Shown here: piece after piece, positions 1 through 8,802 of the stretch | Layout: each line of letters starts with the position of its first letter | Numbering within the stretch: the first letter of the stretch is position 1 | Assembly: GCA_963823675.1 (NCBI GenBank) | Contig: CAWGMT010000008.1 | Span: forward strand, 744,001 to 808,000 | Reading direction: 5' to 3' | DNA length: 64,000 nucleotides | DNA from: CAWGMT01 sp963823675 | GTDB lineage: Bacteria; Planctomycetota; Planctomycetia; Isosphaerales; Isosphaeraceae | Program-made: the position numbers and the translations under genes | Notes under the pieces: model-generated | Told to the model about the DNA's origin: nothing | The model's input: the letters and a program-made list of their open reading frames with translations, nothing else | Database searches by the model: none

Positions 1-97
1 AAACGGCGCGGACCTAATTCGGGCTCATTCAGCCCGTGAATGATCGAAGTTACAGTCGCACCGTGAAACCCCCCTGAACTTTTGACGGAATCTTCGT

Positions 98-103
98 TAC
101 AAT
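98..103 (+). promoter_or_regulatory. TACAAT -10-like hexamer upstream of ftsH
   Basis: TACAAT lies 97 nt before the ftsH start. The same hexamer occurs upstream of four other plus-strand genes in this window (4114, 8724, 20516, 23048). There is no good -35 at 17 nt; a TTGACG at 82-87 is only 10 nt away, too close to pair with it as a sigma70 promoter. Confidence 0.35.
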
Positions 104-199
104 TGTTTTGTGCTGCGCCTTGCGGCGGCGAATTGCCCGACTGCGTCGCGGGGACGGATCGAATGCATCAATCATCAGTTGGGAATTGAGTGAGATCGT

Positions 200-2218
200 A
201 TGGAGAACCGACCGCCGCAGCAGGAAACCCCGCGACGGCCTCCACCAACCAGCGGCCGCAGGACAAACGGGTCCGGCGGGTCACCGACGCCGCCTTGGCT
301 CTGGCTGCTCTTGATAGGAGGTTTCGCCCTCATTTTCTGGCAGTTCGTGCCGAAAACCGAGATCCAGGTCCTCTACTATCCGTGGTTTGTCGACCAAGTC
401 GATAGCGCTAACATAAAGAGCATCTCAATACAGGGTAATGAGTTGCGCGGCGAGCTCCGCAAAGAGATGCACTTTGTGAATCCCTCGACCCTGACGACGA
501 CTCTCGTCCGCAAGTTCATCACCAACGCGCCGTCGGAGGCCTCCGTTGGGCCGATCGTGGAAAGGCTGATTCAGAACGACAAGAAAATCCAAGCCGAAGG
601 CAAGAAGCTAGAGCCTACCCGGATCGACCCCCAGCCGCTCAACTCGGCCAGTGGGCTCGCCTGGATCATGCTGCTCTTGCCGACGTTTGTAATCCTGGGT
701 TTCATCTACTTGATGATGCGGAGGGCTCGCGATCAGTTTGACGGAGGAATCCTGGGAAGCTTCGTCAAGAGCCCGGCCAAGCGGCACGATAAGTCAAAGC
801 AGCGCACCACTTTCGATGAAGTGGCCGGCCTGGAGAACGCAAAGTCGGAGCTCCAGGAGATCGTCGAGTTTCTGAAGAATCCCGAAAAATTTCAGCGTCT
901 CGGCGGCCGCATTCCCAAGGGTGTCCTCTTGAATGGCCCACCCGGCACCGGCAAGACCTTGCTCGCTCGCGCGGTCGCGGGTGAGGCCGGCGTGCCGTTC
1001 TTCTCGATTTCAGGCTCAGAGTTTATTCAGATGTTCGTCGGGGTCGGGGCCAGCCGGGTGCGCGACATGTTCAAGACGGCCAAGGAGAATAGCCCGTGCA
1101 TCCTCTTCATCGATGAAATTGATGCGGTGGGCCGCGTCCGGGGCGCCGGCCTAGGGGGCGGTCACGACGAACGCGAGCAGACGCTCAATCAGATCTTGAC
1201 CGAGATGGATGGCTTCTCGCCGAGCGAAAGCGTGATCGTGCTGGCCGCGACCAACCGTCCCGACGTGCTCGACCCGGCGCTCTTGCGGCCGGGAAGATTC
1301 GATCGCCACGTGACGGTCGACCTGCCGACCAAGAAAGGGCGCCTCGAGATCCTCAAGGTGCACACGCGTAACGTTCCCTTGGCCGCGGACGTCGATCTCG
1401 AAAAGATCGCGCGCAGCACTGTCGGCATGAGCGGTGCCGACCTGGCCAACCTGGTCAATGAGGCTGCACTTCTGGCGACCCGATCTGACAAGACGGCCGT
1501 CGACTCACAGGACCTCGAGGCGGCTCTCGACAAAGTCATCCTGGGCGCGAAGCGAGAAGACGTGATCACCGAGAAGGACAAGCGAGCAACGGCCTACCAC
1601 GAGTCTGGGCACGCCCTGGTCGGCTGGCTCACACCCAAATCGGACCCCGTGCATAAGGTCACGATCATCCCCCGCGGCCGGGCGCTCGGCGTCACTCAGT
1701 ACCTGCCCGAGGAAGATCGGGTCAGCTCCAACGAGAGCCAGATCCAGGCCCGGCTCGACTCACTGATGGGCGGTCGCGCGGCCGAGCGCCTCGTCTATGG
1801 CGACCTGAGCACAGGCGCCGCAATGGACCTCGAGATGGCCACGCGGCTGGTGCGTAAGATGGTCTCGCAGTGGGGCATGAGCGAAAGGGTCGGGCCTGTG
1901 TCATTTCGTTTGTCCTCCGAGAACCCGTTCCTGGGCCGCGAGATTTCCGAGCCGCGCGACCACTCCGAGCACATGCAGCAGATCATCGACGAGGAAGTCG
2001 CTCGCGTCCTCCGCGAGGCCGATGACCGCGCGTATCGCCTGCTGGATGAACACCGCGACGAACTGGAACGACTCACCGAGGCACTGATCGAGCGAGAGGT
2101 CCTCACCGAAGCCGAGATCGGCGACATCGTCGGCAAGCGTGTGTCCCAGAATTCCGAGCCAGAACGACTGAGGATTCATAACAACGAGGTCGTCGCCGGG
2201 ATCGACAAGCCCGCCTGA
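200..2218 (+). CDS. ftsH: ATP-dependent zinc metalloprotease FtsH
   Basis: Membrane-anchored AAA+ protease that degrades misfolded membrane proteins and regulatory substrates as a hexamer. The 672-residue product has a proline-rich cytoplasmic N-terminus, a first membrane segment near residues 31-50, a periplasmic domain, and a second segment near 150-172. The AAA domain follows, with Walker A GPPGTGKT at 246-253, Walker B ILFIDEIDAVG and an arginine-finger region RPGRFDR. The protease domain carries the zinc motif HESGH at 467-471 and a third acidic ligand near residue 543. Length is normal for the family and no frameshift is present. ATG at 200 is the first start and gives the complete N-terminal membrane segment. 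A gene of its own, followed after 78 nt by a sugar kinase on the same strand. Confidence 0.97.
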   Translation: MENRPPQQETPRRPPPTSGRRTNGSGGSPTPPWLWLLLIGGFALIFWQFVPKTEIQVLYYPWFVDQVDSANIKSISIQGNELRGELRKEMHFVNPSTLTTTLVRKFITNAPSEASVGPIVERLIQNDKKIQAEGKKLEPTRIDPQPLNSASGLAWIMLLLPTFVILGFIYLMMRRARDQFDGGILGSFVKSPAKRHDKSKQRTTFDEVAGLENAKSELQEIVEFLKNPEKFQRLGGRIPKGVLLNGPPGTGKTLLARAVAGEAGVPFFSISGSEFIQMFVGVGASRVRDMFKTAKENSPCILFIDEIDAVGRVRGAGLGGGHDEREQTLNQILTEMDGFSPSESVIVLAATNRPDVLDPALLRPGRFDRHVTVDLPTKKGRLEILKVHTRNVPLAADVDLEKIARSTVGMSGADLANLVNEAALLATRSDKTAVDSQDLEAALDKVILGAKREDVITEKDKRATAYHESGHALVGWLTPKSDPVHKVTIIPRGRALGVTQYLPEEDRVSSNESQIQARLDSLMGGRAAERLVYGDLSTGAAMDLEMATRLVRKMVSQWGMSERVGPVSFRLSSENPFLGREISEPRDHSEHMQQIIDEEVARVLREADDRAYRLLDEHRDELERLTEALIEREVLTEAEIGDIVGKRVSQNSEPERLRIHNNEVVAGIDKPA

Positions 2219-2296
2219 CGCCATTGCTCGCTGCCGCCGTCTCGGGCTGCCGTCAAGCAGCGCGATGTTCGCGATCGCGGGCGACCTCTTCACTGC

Positions 2297-3295
2297 GTGG
2301 AAACGAGCATCGTGTCTTCGCCAGTTTCGCAAACCCCCACGAACGATCATGTCGTCTGCGCCGGCTTGGTCGTGGCCGACCACGTGTGCCCCCCACTGGA
2401 CCACTTGCCCAGGGCCGGCGAGCTGATCGCGGTTGATGACCTGCTCTTGAACATCGGCGGCGGGGCAGCCAACACGGCGGTCGACCTGGCTCGTCTGGGG
2501 GTGCGCGCGGAAATCTGCGCCCGCGTGGGCGACGACATCTTCGGCCGGTTCGCCACCGAGACCCTGCGGGCGAGCCGGGTTGATACGACCGCTCTGGCGA
2601 TCGATCCCAGCCTGCCCACCAGCCAGACGTTGATCGTGAATGTCCGTGGTCAGGACAGGCGGTTCATCCACTCCGTTGGTGCGAACTCGCAATTCGTGGC
2701 CGCCGACCTGGATTCGGCACTGGAACGCTCGCCCCGCGTGTTGCACATCGGCTACTTCTTGATTCTGCCGCGGCTGGACGCCCGCGAACTGGCCGAGCGC
2801 TTCGCCCGGGCCCGACAGCGCGGAACCGTTACCCTCCTCGACGTGGCAACTCCCGGACTGGGTGGTTACCTCGAGCCGCTCAAGGTTGTGCTGCCGCACA
2901 CCGACGTATTCGTGCCCAACACCGACGAGGCTCAGCTTATCCTGGGAGTCAGCGATCCCGTGCACCAGGCGCGGATGTTCCACGAGCTGGGGGCGCGACG
3001 GGTCATCATCACGTGCGGCGAGCTGGGAGCCGTGTCATTCTCGGACGCCCTCCGGGTCAAGATTGGTGCCTATACCGTGCCGTTTGTCGATGGTTCGGGA
3101 GGCGGTGATGCGTTCAACGCGGGGTACATCCTCGGCCTCCTGGAAAATCGCTCGGAGCTCGACTGCCTCAAGCTCGCCAGCGCCGTGGGCGCTAGCTGTG
3201 TTCGCGCGGTCGGTACCACGGCCGGAGTGTTCATGCGCGGCGAAGCCGACGAATTCACCCGGCGGCACGAGTTGACCGTCGAAGCGATCGCGTGA
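2297..3295 (+). CDS. PfkB-family carbohydrate/nucleoside kinase
   Basis: Ribokinase-fold kinase that phosphorylates a sugar or nucleoside with ATP; the substrate cannot be told from sequence. The 332-residue product has PfkB signature 1 (GGGAANTAVDLARLG, about residues 55-69) and signature 2 near the C-terminus as DGSGGGDAFNAGY. The usual DTxGAGDAF is here DGSGGGDAF, but the catalytic Asp is kept. The start is a GTG; a second in-frame GTG at 2312 is also possible, and no in-frame ATG lies near the N-terminus. It follows ftsH on the same strand, so co-transcription is possible. Confidence 0.85.
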   Translation: METSIVSSPVSQTPTNDHVVCAGLVVADHVCPPLDHLPRAGELIAVDDLLLNIGGGAANTAVDLARLGVRAEICARVGDDIFGRFATETLRASRVDTTALAIDPSLPTSQTLIVNVRGQDRRFIHSVGANSQFVAADLDSALERSPRVLHIGYFLILPRLDARELAERFARARQRGTVTLLDVATPGLGGYLEPLKVVLPHTDVFVPNTDEAQLILGVSDPVHQARMFHELGARRVIITCGELGAVSFSDALRVKIGAYTVPFVDGSGGGDAFNAGYILGLLENRSELDCLKLASAVGASCVRAVGTTAGVFMRGEADEFTRRHELTVEAIA

Positions 3296-3316
3296 CAGGT
3301 TGCGGCAGGCTCGCGT

Positions 3317-3739
3317 TCAGATATCCACGATCACTTCCGCCACCAAGCCCTCGTTTTCGCGTCTCAGGCTAAGTCCATGCCGGGTGGCGGCCTTGACCTC
3401 GTGGTCGAGGATGTGCCGCGCTCGGTCGATCGGCTCGCCGCCGATGGTCCCTTCGAGAACGCATCCAGTTTGGTCGATCGCGACGTCGAACCGGGCATAA
3501 AGCCGATGCCGGGTCTCGCTGCGAAAGATCAGCTCGTTGAGCCAGTCGATGAGCAGGTCCTCGGCCGAGTCGGCCGACAGCCGGACCGGCTCGGTATCGA
3601 CAATCCGCACGTCCTGGCGGTTGACCACGATGACGTCGAAGAGCCCGGCGGCCGCCGTTCGAAACAGGTCGGTCAGATCCGGCGCGAACACTCTGAGACC
3701 GAGGTCGGCGGTATGATCGTAGGTCTCGACTCGTCCCAT
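3317..3739 (-). CDS. archease (RtcB ligase activator)
   Basis: Archease proteins stimulate the RNA ligase RtcB by promoting its guanylylation. The 140-residue product matches the family in length and motifs: an N-terminal YDHTADLGLRV segment (the Asp is a metal ligand in the family), a central ADSAEDLLIDWLNELIF segment, EVKAATRHGLSLRR, and a C-terminal acidic strand ending in VEVIVDI-like sequence. The ligase rtcB itself is not in this window. It is transcribed convergently with the PfkB gene; only 21 nt separate the two 3' ends. Confidence 0.85.
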   Translation of the reverse strand: MGRVETYDHTADLGLRVFAPDLTDLFRTAAAGLFDVIVVNRQDVRIVDTEPVRLSADSAEDLLIDWLNELIFRSETRHRLYARFDVAIDQTGCVLEGTIGGEPIDRARHILDHEVKAATRHGLSLRRENEGLVAEVIVDI

Positions 3740-4151
3740 CGCGAGAGTTCCTCAATCGGTCGTGCCTGATCCCCGATGCCGGTAAATGGTCGCCATGAAG
3801 CCGTGCGGGCCGACGCGACCTTTGACGATTACTTCTGCGCAGCGGTCGCTCGCGCCGATCGCACGACTTCCCACGATGCAACCGCCGGCCGAAACAAGTT
3901 ACCACGCGGCGAGAGGTTGCAACCAGTCTGGGCTGTTCCGACCTGGCCGCTGGCAACGCCGCCGGCTTGACGGGGGCTCGAGCGCGGAGAAACTCTACAG
4001 GTGGCCGACCAGTGCAAACGGAAGGACTCCCGCGCCTTTTTTCTGACCCGGCTGCGGCTCGAAAAAGCTGCGTCATCGCGCGCGATGCCGGGTGTGAAGA
4101 CTAAACGTTGACTTACAATCTCGACAACCGATGGATCTGAGGGCCGGTCTC
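3740..4151. other. intergenic region with divergent promoters
   Basis: About 410 nt between the divergent archease and nucleotidyltransferase genes. I see no gene in it. It must hold both promoters; the only recognisable element is GTTGACTTACAAT just before the right-hand gene. Confidence 0.5.
4114..4119 (+). promoter_or_regulatory. TACAAT -10-like hexamer upstream of nucleotidyltransferase gene
   Basis: TACAAT ends 12 nt before the upstream ATG at 4131 and 33 nt before the ATG at 4152. If this is the -10 box, a start at 4131 would leave almost no leader, so it favours translation from 4152. Confidence 0.35.
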
Positions 4152-4760
4152 ATGGCAACAGACGAAACAGTGACCGAAGCGCGATTCGGAGCAGACTTAC
4201 TGGACAGGATGGTGAGGGCCGTGGAAAAGGTCCGCGAACGCCTGCGGCGCGCGGCGGCCGCTCTCGAGAATGACAAAGTCCCCTATGCCGTGATCGGAGG
4301 CAACGCCGTGGCCGCCTGGGTGGCCCGCGTCGACGAAGCCGCTGTTCGCAACACGCAGGATGTCGATATCTTGTTGCGGCGTACCGACCTGGAACCCGCC
4401 AAGGCCGCGCTGGCCAAGGCAGGCTTCGTCTACCGTCATGTCAAGGGAATCGACATGTTCCTCGATGGGCCTCGTGCCAAGACACGCGACGCCGTTCACG
4501 TCATCTTCGCAGGTGAGAAAGTCCGTTCCACGGACATCATCGCGGCGCCCGATGTGGCCGAATCGGAATCGACTGCCGCATTTCGATTGGTGGCCTTCGA
4601 ATCGCTCGTCAGGATGAAGCTGACCTCGTTTCGGGACAAGGATCGAACGCATCTACGGGACATGATCGACGTCGCGCTTCTCGACGATTCATGGCTGCCG
4701 CGACTCCCCGCCGAATTGGCGACGCGGCTCCGCGAATTGCTCGAAAACCCCGAGGGTTAG
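4152..4760 (+). CDS. nucleotidyltransferase-fold protein
   Basis: A 202-residue protein with the nucleotidyltransferase core: AVIGGNAVAAWV followed by NTQDVDILLRR, the GG...DxD arrangement that binds nucleotide and metal. The C-terminal part (residues about 120-190) is mostly helical. It resembles stand-alone nucleotidyltransferases of the AbiEii/MNT type, some of which are toxins, but no partner antitoxin gene is adjacent, so function is open. I prefer the ATG at 4152 (MATDETV) over 4131 because the conserved part begins well after it and the TACAAT box lies too close to 4131. Convergent with the VWA gene, 6 nt apart. Confidence 0.75.
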   Translation: MATDETVTEARFGADLLDRMVRAVEKVRERLRRAAAALENDKVPYAVIGGNAVAAWVARVDEAAVRNTQDVDILLRRTDLEPAKAALAKAGFVYRHVKGIDMFLDGPRAKTRDAVHVIFAGEKVRSTDIIAAPDVAESESTAAFRLVAFESLVRMKLTSFRDKDRTHLRDMIDVALLDDSWLPRLPAELATRLRELLENPEG

Positions 4761-4766
4761 CAAGCC

Positions 4767-5906
4767 TCAGTGGCTGTACCGCTTGGTGTGCCGGCCGCCG
4801 ATGAAGCTTTGAAAAACGAGCTGGCCGATGTCGTCGGTTGAGCAATAGGCCGCCACGCCGCGCGAGACGCGGGCCATCTCCTCGACAAAGTTGACCAGGC
4901 CCAGGTAGAAATAATCCTCGATCAAGGCGAAGCTCGATACGCGGATTCCGGCATTCGCGCAATTCCGGACCTCGGCCAGGGTGTGCGTGGCCGTTTTCTC
5001 GGCCGGCGGATAAATCAAGACGACCTCGCGGCCTTCGATATGGGCCGTCGGCTCGCCGTCGGTGATCACGATGATCTGCTTATTGGTTGCGGGCTGGCGG
5101 GCGAGCCGGCTGCGCGCGAGCCGCAGGCCCGCGTGAATGTTGGTGAAATGCTGCGGCACCCGGCCGGCGGGCTGGTCGAGGTCGAAGCGCAGATGGATCC
5201 GGCTATCGTACATGGAGACCGGCTTGGGGGCCGAGTTCAAAAGCTGCCGCTCGGTGAGAACGTTGGCGAAGGTGTAGAAGCCGACGAGCTCTAGCGAGTC
5301 TTGCGGGTAGCGGGCGCGGACCATCCCCTGGAGCGCCAGCGCCACTTTCTTGGTCGTGTAATACTTGCCATACCGGCCCATCGAGCCGCTCATGTCGATC
5401 AGGACGACCGTGGCGCAGCGCGTCTGAAACTCGGTCTCGTGCACGACGTAGTCTTCCGAGCTGAGACGGATGGGTACCCCGCCTCCCTGCCGGATATAGG
5501 CATTCTTGAGCGTCTCATGGAGGTTCAAGTGGGCCAGCGAATCGCCGTACACATACGGCCGCGTGTCTTCGAGCGGAACCGTGCCCTCGCCTTTTTCCTG
5601 GGTGTCGTGCCGGCCGAGCGAGTCGCGGCGAAAGGCCTGGAACAAGTCGTCGAGCGCCCGGTCCTGAATCTTGCGGACTCCCCGCGGCGTGACCCGCCAC
5701 TGACCCTCGCGATCCTTCTCGATCAAACCCTCCTTCTGGATCAGCTCGACAATCTGGGGCATCTCTTCCTCGAGCTCATCCATGTTGCGCAGGATGCGCT
5801 CGCCGTGCTGCAGCAGATATTCGGAGAGCTGGTCGAAGACCTGGTCGGCCGATTGCGGCAGAAACTGCTGGGTGCCGTCCCATCTGGAGTATTCGTGAAG
5901 CGACAT
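4767..5906 (-). CDS. VWA-domain protein, partner of MoxR-type ATPase
   Basis: A 379-residue protein with a C-terminal von Willebrand A domain. The metal-binding MIDAS motif reads DMSGSM, with further TFAN and ITDGEPTAH elements. The N-terminal half is acidic and helical (LEEEMPQIVELIQKEG). Proteins like this pair with MoxR or magnesium-chelatase-type AAA ATPases, which remodel or insert metal into a client. The start ATG at 5906 is 11 nt downstream of the repaired stop of the ATPase gene, so the two form an operon and probably one complex. The client is unknown. Confidence 0.85.
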   Translation of the reverse strand: MSLHEYSRWDGTQQFLPQSADQVFDQLSEYLLQHGERILRNMDELEEEMPQIVELIQKEGLIEKDREGQWRVTPRGVRKIQDRALDDLFQAFRRDSLGRHDTQEKGEGTVPLEDTRPYVYGDSLAHLNLHETLKNAYIRQGGGVPIRLSSEDYVVHETEFQTRCATVVLIDMSGSMGRYGKYYTTKKVALALQGMVRARYPQDSLELVGFYTFANVLTERQLLNSAPKPVSMYDSRIHLRFDLDQPAGRVPQHFTNIHAGLRLARSRLARQPATNKQIIVITDGEPTAHIEGREVVLIYPPAEKTATHTLAEVRNCANAGIRVSSFALIEDYFYLGLVNFVEEMARVSRGVAAYCSTDDIGQLVFQSFIGGRHTKRYSH

Positions 5907-5917
5907 GGGACGTAGTC

Positions 5918-7355
5918 TCAGCGGCGGTAGGATGCGCTGCCCGTCTTGGTGGACTTGTTGATCTTGTTGTGGACGTGGAGCCCCTCGAGGATGAACTCGG
6001 CCGCGCTGGCGGCCGCAGCCTCGCGGCACTCGCGGTCCGACCCGTCGGGAAACATCTGCGCGGCGAGCTCTTCGGCTCGTTTCTCGAGCCCGGGGACCTT
6101 GGCGATGCGATCGAGCACCGCTTTGGTCGGCAACGTGTCGCCGACCTCCACGCTCTGACCCGACTCGAAGAAATCGACCATCGGGACGCAGCTCGCGCAC
6201 GTCGAGGTGAAGCGTAAAGATATTCTTGATCGACTCATCGATAATCCGATGGATCAGCTTGTCCTCGTGTCCTTCGTCCTCGGACATGGTCAATTCCAGC
6301 TTGCCGCGAGCGCTGGCCGCGGCCGCGGCCAGGTCTGACACCCGCGGTACCACGAAGCGCTCGCGACTCTTGATCGCGCGGCGCTCGGCGCTCGAGATCA
6401 CGTTTTCCAGGTTGGCGATCGACATCCGCACCGAGACGCCCGACTGCTGGTTGACGTGGGGCGACGACCGCGCCAGCCGCGAAATCTCCTCGACGATCTC
6501 CTTGATGTAGCGGGGAACCGCGAGCGTCAATGCCTTACCGCCACTGCGATCGAGCCAGGCGTTGGCGTCGCTGATCGCCATGCCGATCTCGCGTGTGAGC
6601 GGATAGTGGGTGCGAATGACCGAGCCGATGCGGTCCTTGAGCGGAGTGACGATCCGGCCGCGGTTGGTGTAATCCTCGGGATTGGCCGAAAATACCATGC
6701 AGAGATCCAGGTCGAGCCGGACCGGATAACCGCGGATCTGCACGTCACGCTCCTCCAGGACATTGAAGAGCCCGACCTGGATCTTGGGTGCCAGATCGGG
6801 GAGCTCGTTGATGCAGAAAATGCCCCGGTTCGTCCGTGGTATCAACCCGAAATGCATCGTCAGCTCGCTCGAGAGATAACGCCCCTCGGCATGCTTGATC
6901 ATGTCGACCTCGCCGATCAAATCGGCGATGGTCACATCGGGAGTGGCCAGCTTCTCGTGGTACCGCTCGCGCCGGGCGACCCATTCGATCGGGGTCTCGT
7001 CGCCCTGGGAAGAGGTCAGATCGCGAGCATATTTCGATATTGGTGCGAAGGGGTTGTCGTGAATTTCCGAGCCGGCGACGCTCGGTATGAAGTCATCGAG
7101 CAGCGTGACGAGCTGGCGGAGAATCCGGGTCTTGGCCTGGCCCCGCAGCCCCAAAAACAGCATGTCGTGCCTGGAGAGGATCGCGTTCTGGATTTGCGGC
7201 AGGACAGTCTCCTCGTAGCCCAGGATATCGGGAAACAACGGTTCGCCGGACTCGAGCCGGGCGATCAGGTTTCTCCGCATCTCGTCTTTTACCGACTCAA
7301 TCCGGTAGCCGCTTGCCAGAAGCTCGCCTAGGGTACGGGGCCGATCCGTCGTCAT
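5918..7355 (-). CDS. MoxR/magnesium-chelatase-like AAA+ ATPase (one frameshift)
   Basis: AAA+ ATPase of about 478 residues once repaired. Walker A is the chelatase-like GLRGQAKTR (about residues 69-77); a FCINELPDL Walker B and a VFSANPEDYTNRGR sensor region follow. Near 6185 the reading frame moves by one base. Before it the protein reads LHLDVREL; after it the other frame continues as VPMVDFFESGQSVEVGD and ends at 5918 with KTGSASYRR. Left unrepaired, the frame runs through low-complexity Arg-rich nonsense and fuses with the VWA gene downstream; that 862-residue fusion is an artefact. Operon with the VWA gene. Confidence 0.8.
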
Positions 7356-7479
7356 CGCTCTGTTGCCTCTTGAGGTCGAAACGCACGCAGGCTCACGATC
7401 CAGGTTCCAAGGTCATGCTAGGCAGCCGGCAAAGGGAAGTCAACGCGACCCGTGAATTCAACCAATCAACAAGGCTCGA

Positions 7480-8478
7480 TCAGGAATTGAAGAGCCGGCT
7501 GACGCTTTCGCGGCGATGGATCGAGCGGATGGCTTCGGCGAAGAGGCGCGCGACACTCACGACCTTGCAGCAGGGTGCAAGGGGTTCAAAGCGATGTTCA
7601 ACGGTGTCGGTAAGCACAAGTTCCTTGATGGGGCTGCGCTCGATCTTGGCGGTCGATCCGGCCGAGAAGACGCCGTGTGAGACACAGGCGTAGATGTCCT
7701 TGGCGCCGCGCTTCCTGCAAGCCGTCGCCATCTCGATCAAGGTCCCGCCCGAAATCGTGAAATCGTCGACGATCAAGACGTTCTTGCCGGTCACATTGCC
7801 GACGATGTCGAGCATCTCGGCCTTCTCGTCATGGCCGCGCCGGGTCTTGTTGCCGAAGACGACGGGCGCGTTCATCTCCTGGCTGAAGCGATAAGCCTGC
7901 TTGCCGAAACCAACGTCCGGCGAGGCCACGACCAGGTCGGGGATTTCCTTGGCACGGAAGTAGTCGACGAGCACGGGCATGGCATAAAGGTGGTCGACGG
8001 GAATCTTGAAAAAGCCCTGGATCTGCGGGCTGTGCAGGTCCAGGGTCAAGACCCGGTCGGCGCCGGCCGCCTCGATGCAGTCGGCGCACACGCGAGCCCG
8101 GATCGAGACCCTCGGCTCGTCTTTCTTGTCCCCCTTGGCATACGAGAAAAAGGGAATGACGGCCGTCACTTGCATCGCGCTGGCGCGCTTGAATGCGTCG
8201 ATCCAGAACAGGAGCTCGACGAAATTGTCGTTGACCGGGTAATCCAACCCCTGGATGACGAAGACGTCACGGCCGCGCACGTTCTCCAGCACGCGGACGA
8301 AGACGTTACCCTCGCTGAATACGCGCGTTTCCGACCGAGCCAGATCGCGCCCCAGGAACCCGCAGATCGCCTTCGCGAGAGTCCGCCCCGAACTACCCGC
8401 GAAGATCTTCATCTCTCCGTAAGGATCGGTTTTCTTCGACGAGTCGTCGCAAATGATCAGGGATTTGTCCGCGCTCAT
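7480..8478 (-). CDS. prs: ribose-phosphate pyrophosphokinase (PRPP synthetase)
   Basis: Makes PRPP from ribose 5-phosphate and ATP, the precursor of nucleotides, His and Trp. The 332-residue product (start ATG 8478, MSADKS) shows the two-domain type I phosphoribosyltransferase fold. Elements include SEGNVFVRVLENVRGRDVFV, a YAKGDKKDEPRV region, LTLDLHSPQIQGFF and the PRPP-binding loop VDDFTISGGTL. The loop is less acidic than in the classical enzyme (DDIVDTGGT), so this is a divergent class of the family. An upstream in-frame start would add 37 unconserved Arg/Ser-rich residues and is rejected. Confidence 0.85.
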   Translation of the reverse strand: MSADKSLIICDDSSKKTDPYGEMKIFAGSSGRTLAKAICGFLGRDLARSETRVFSEGNVFVRVLENVRGRDVFVIQGLDYPVNDNFVELLFWIDAFKRASAMQVTAVIPFFSYAKGDKKDEPRVSIRARVCADCIEAAGADRVLTLDLHSPQIQGFFKIPVDHLYAMPVLVDYFRAKEIPDLVVASPDVGFGKQAYRFSQEMNAPVVFGNKTRRGHDEKAEMLDIVGNVTGKNVLIVDDFTISGGTLIEMATACRKRGAKDIYACVSHGVFSAGSTAKIERSPIKELVLTDTVEHRFEPLAPCCKVVSVARLFAEAIRSIHRRESVSRLFNS

Positions 8479-8802
8479 GATGGTCGCTCCATGCAAGCCA
8501 GTTCTCGAACCGCCGCCAGACCCGATCGGTCGTCTCGACATTCGCGTCCCAAAACGTAAGGAACGCGGGCTCGTCCTGGAGCTCCGCATTTTATCTTAAC
8601 AAGGTGTTCACGCCACTGCCAGCAACCGCCTCGAGCGTCCAGGGCCGTTTCATTCTCGCCGCGCGGGCGACGTGGCAGAACCCATCGTGGCGAAGACCCC
8701 ATGTCGAACCGCCGCCAGTTGTTTACAATACTCTGGTCAGAAGTGTGCGGCGCAGCCGCGCTGCCGACCCAATTTACCCAGACACCATGTGAGGTCTCCG
8801 GC
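8479..8802. other. intergenic region between divergent prs and thioredoxin/NHL gene
   Basis: 324 nt without a credible gene. Contains the TACAAT element at 8724-8729 for the rightward gene. No hairpin or other signal was recognised. Confidence 0.5.
8724..8729 (+). promoter_or_regulatory. TACAAT -10-like hexamer upstream of thioredoxin/NHL gene
   Basis: TTTACAATACT lies 74 nt before the ATG at 8803, a spacing similar to that seen for ftsH. No clear -35 is visible. Confidence 0.35.

Noticed and set aside
82..103. TTGACG ... TACAAT as a sigma70 promoter for ftsH
   Set aside because: Spacing is 10 nt; a functional pair needs about 16-18. Only the TACAAT was kept.
1901..2983. 360-residue open frame on the minus strand opposite ftsH and the PfkB gene
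   Set aside because: Both strands are open because of high GC3; the plus strand has two well-conserved families here and the minus product matches nothing.
4767..7355. Single 862-residue ATPase-VWA fusion protein
   Set aside because: The joining segment is Arg/Pro-rich out-of-frame sequence; the true ATPase end lies in another frame with its own stop 11 nt before the VWA start.
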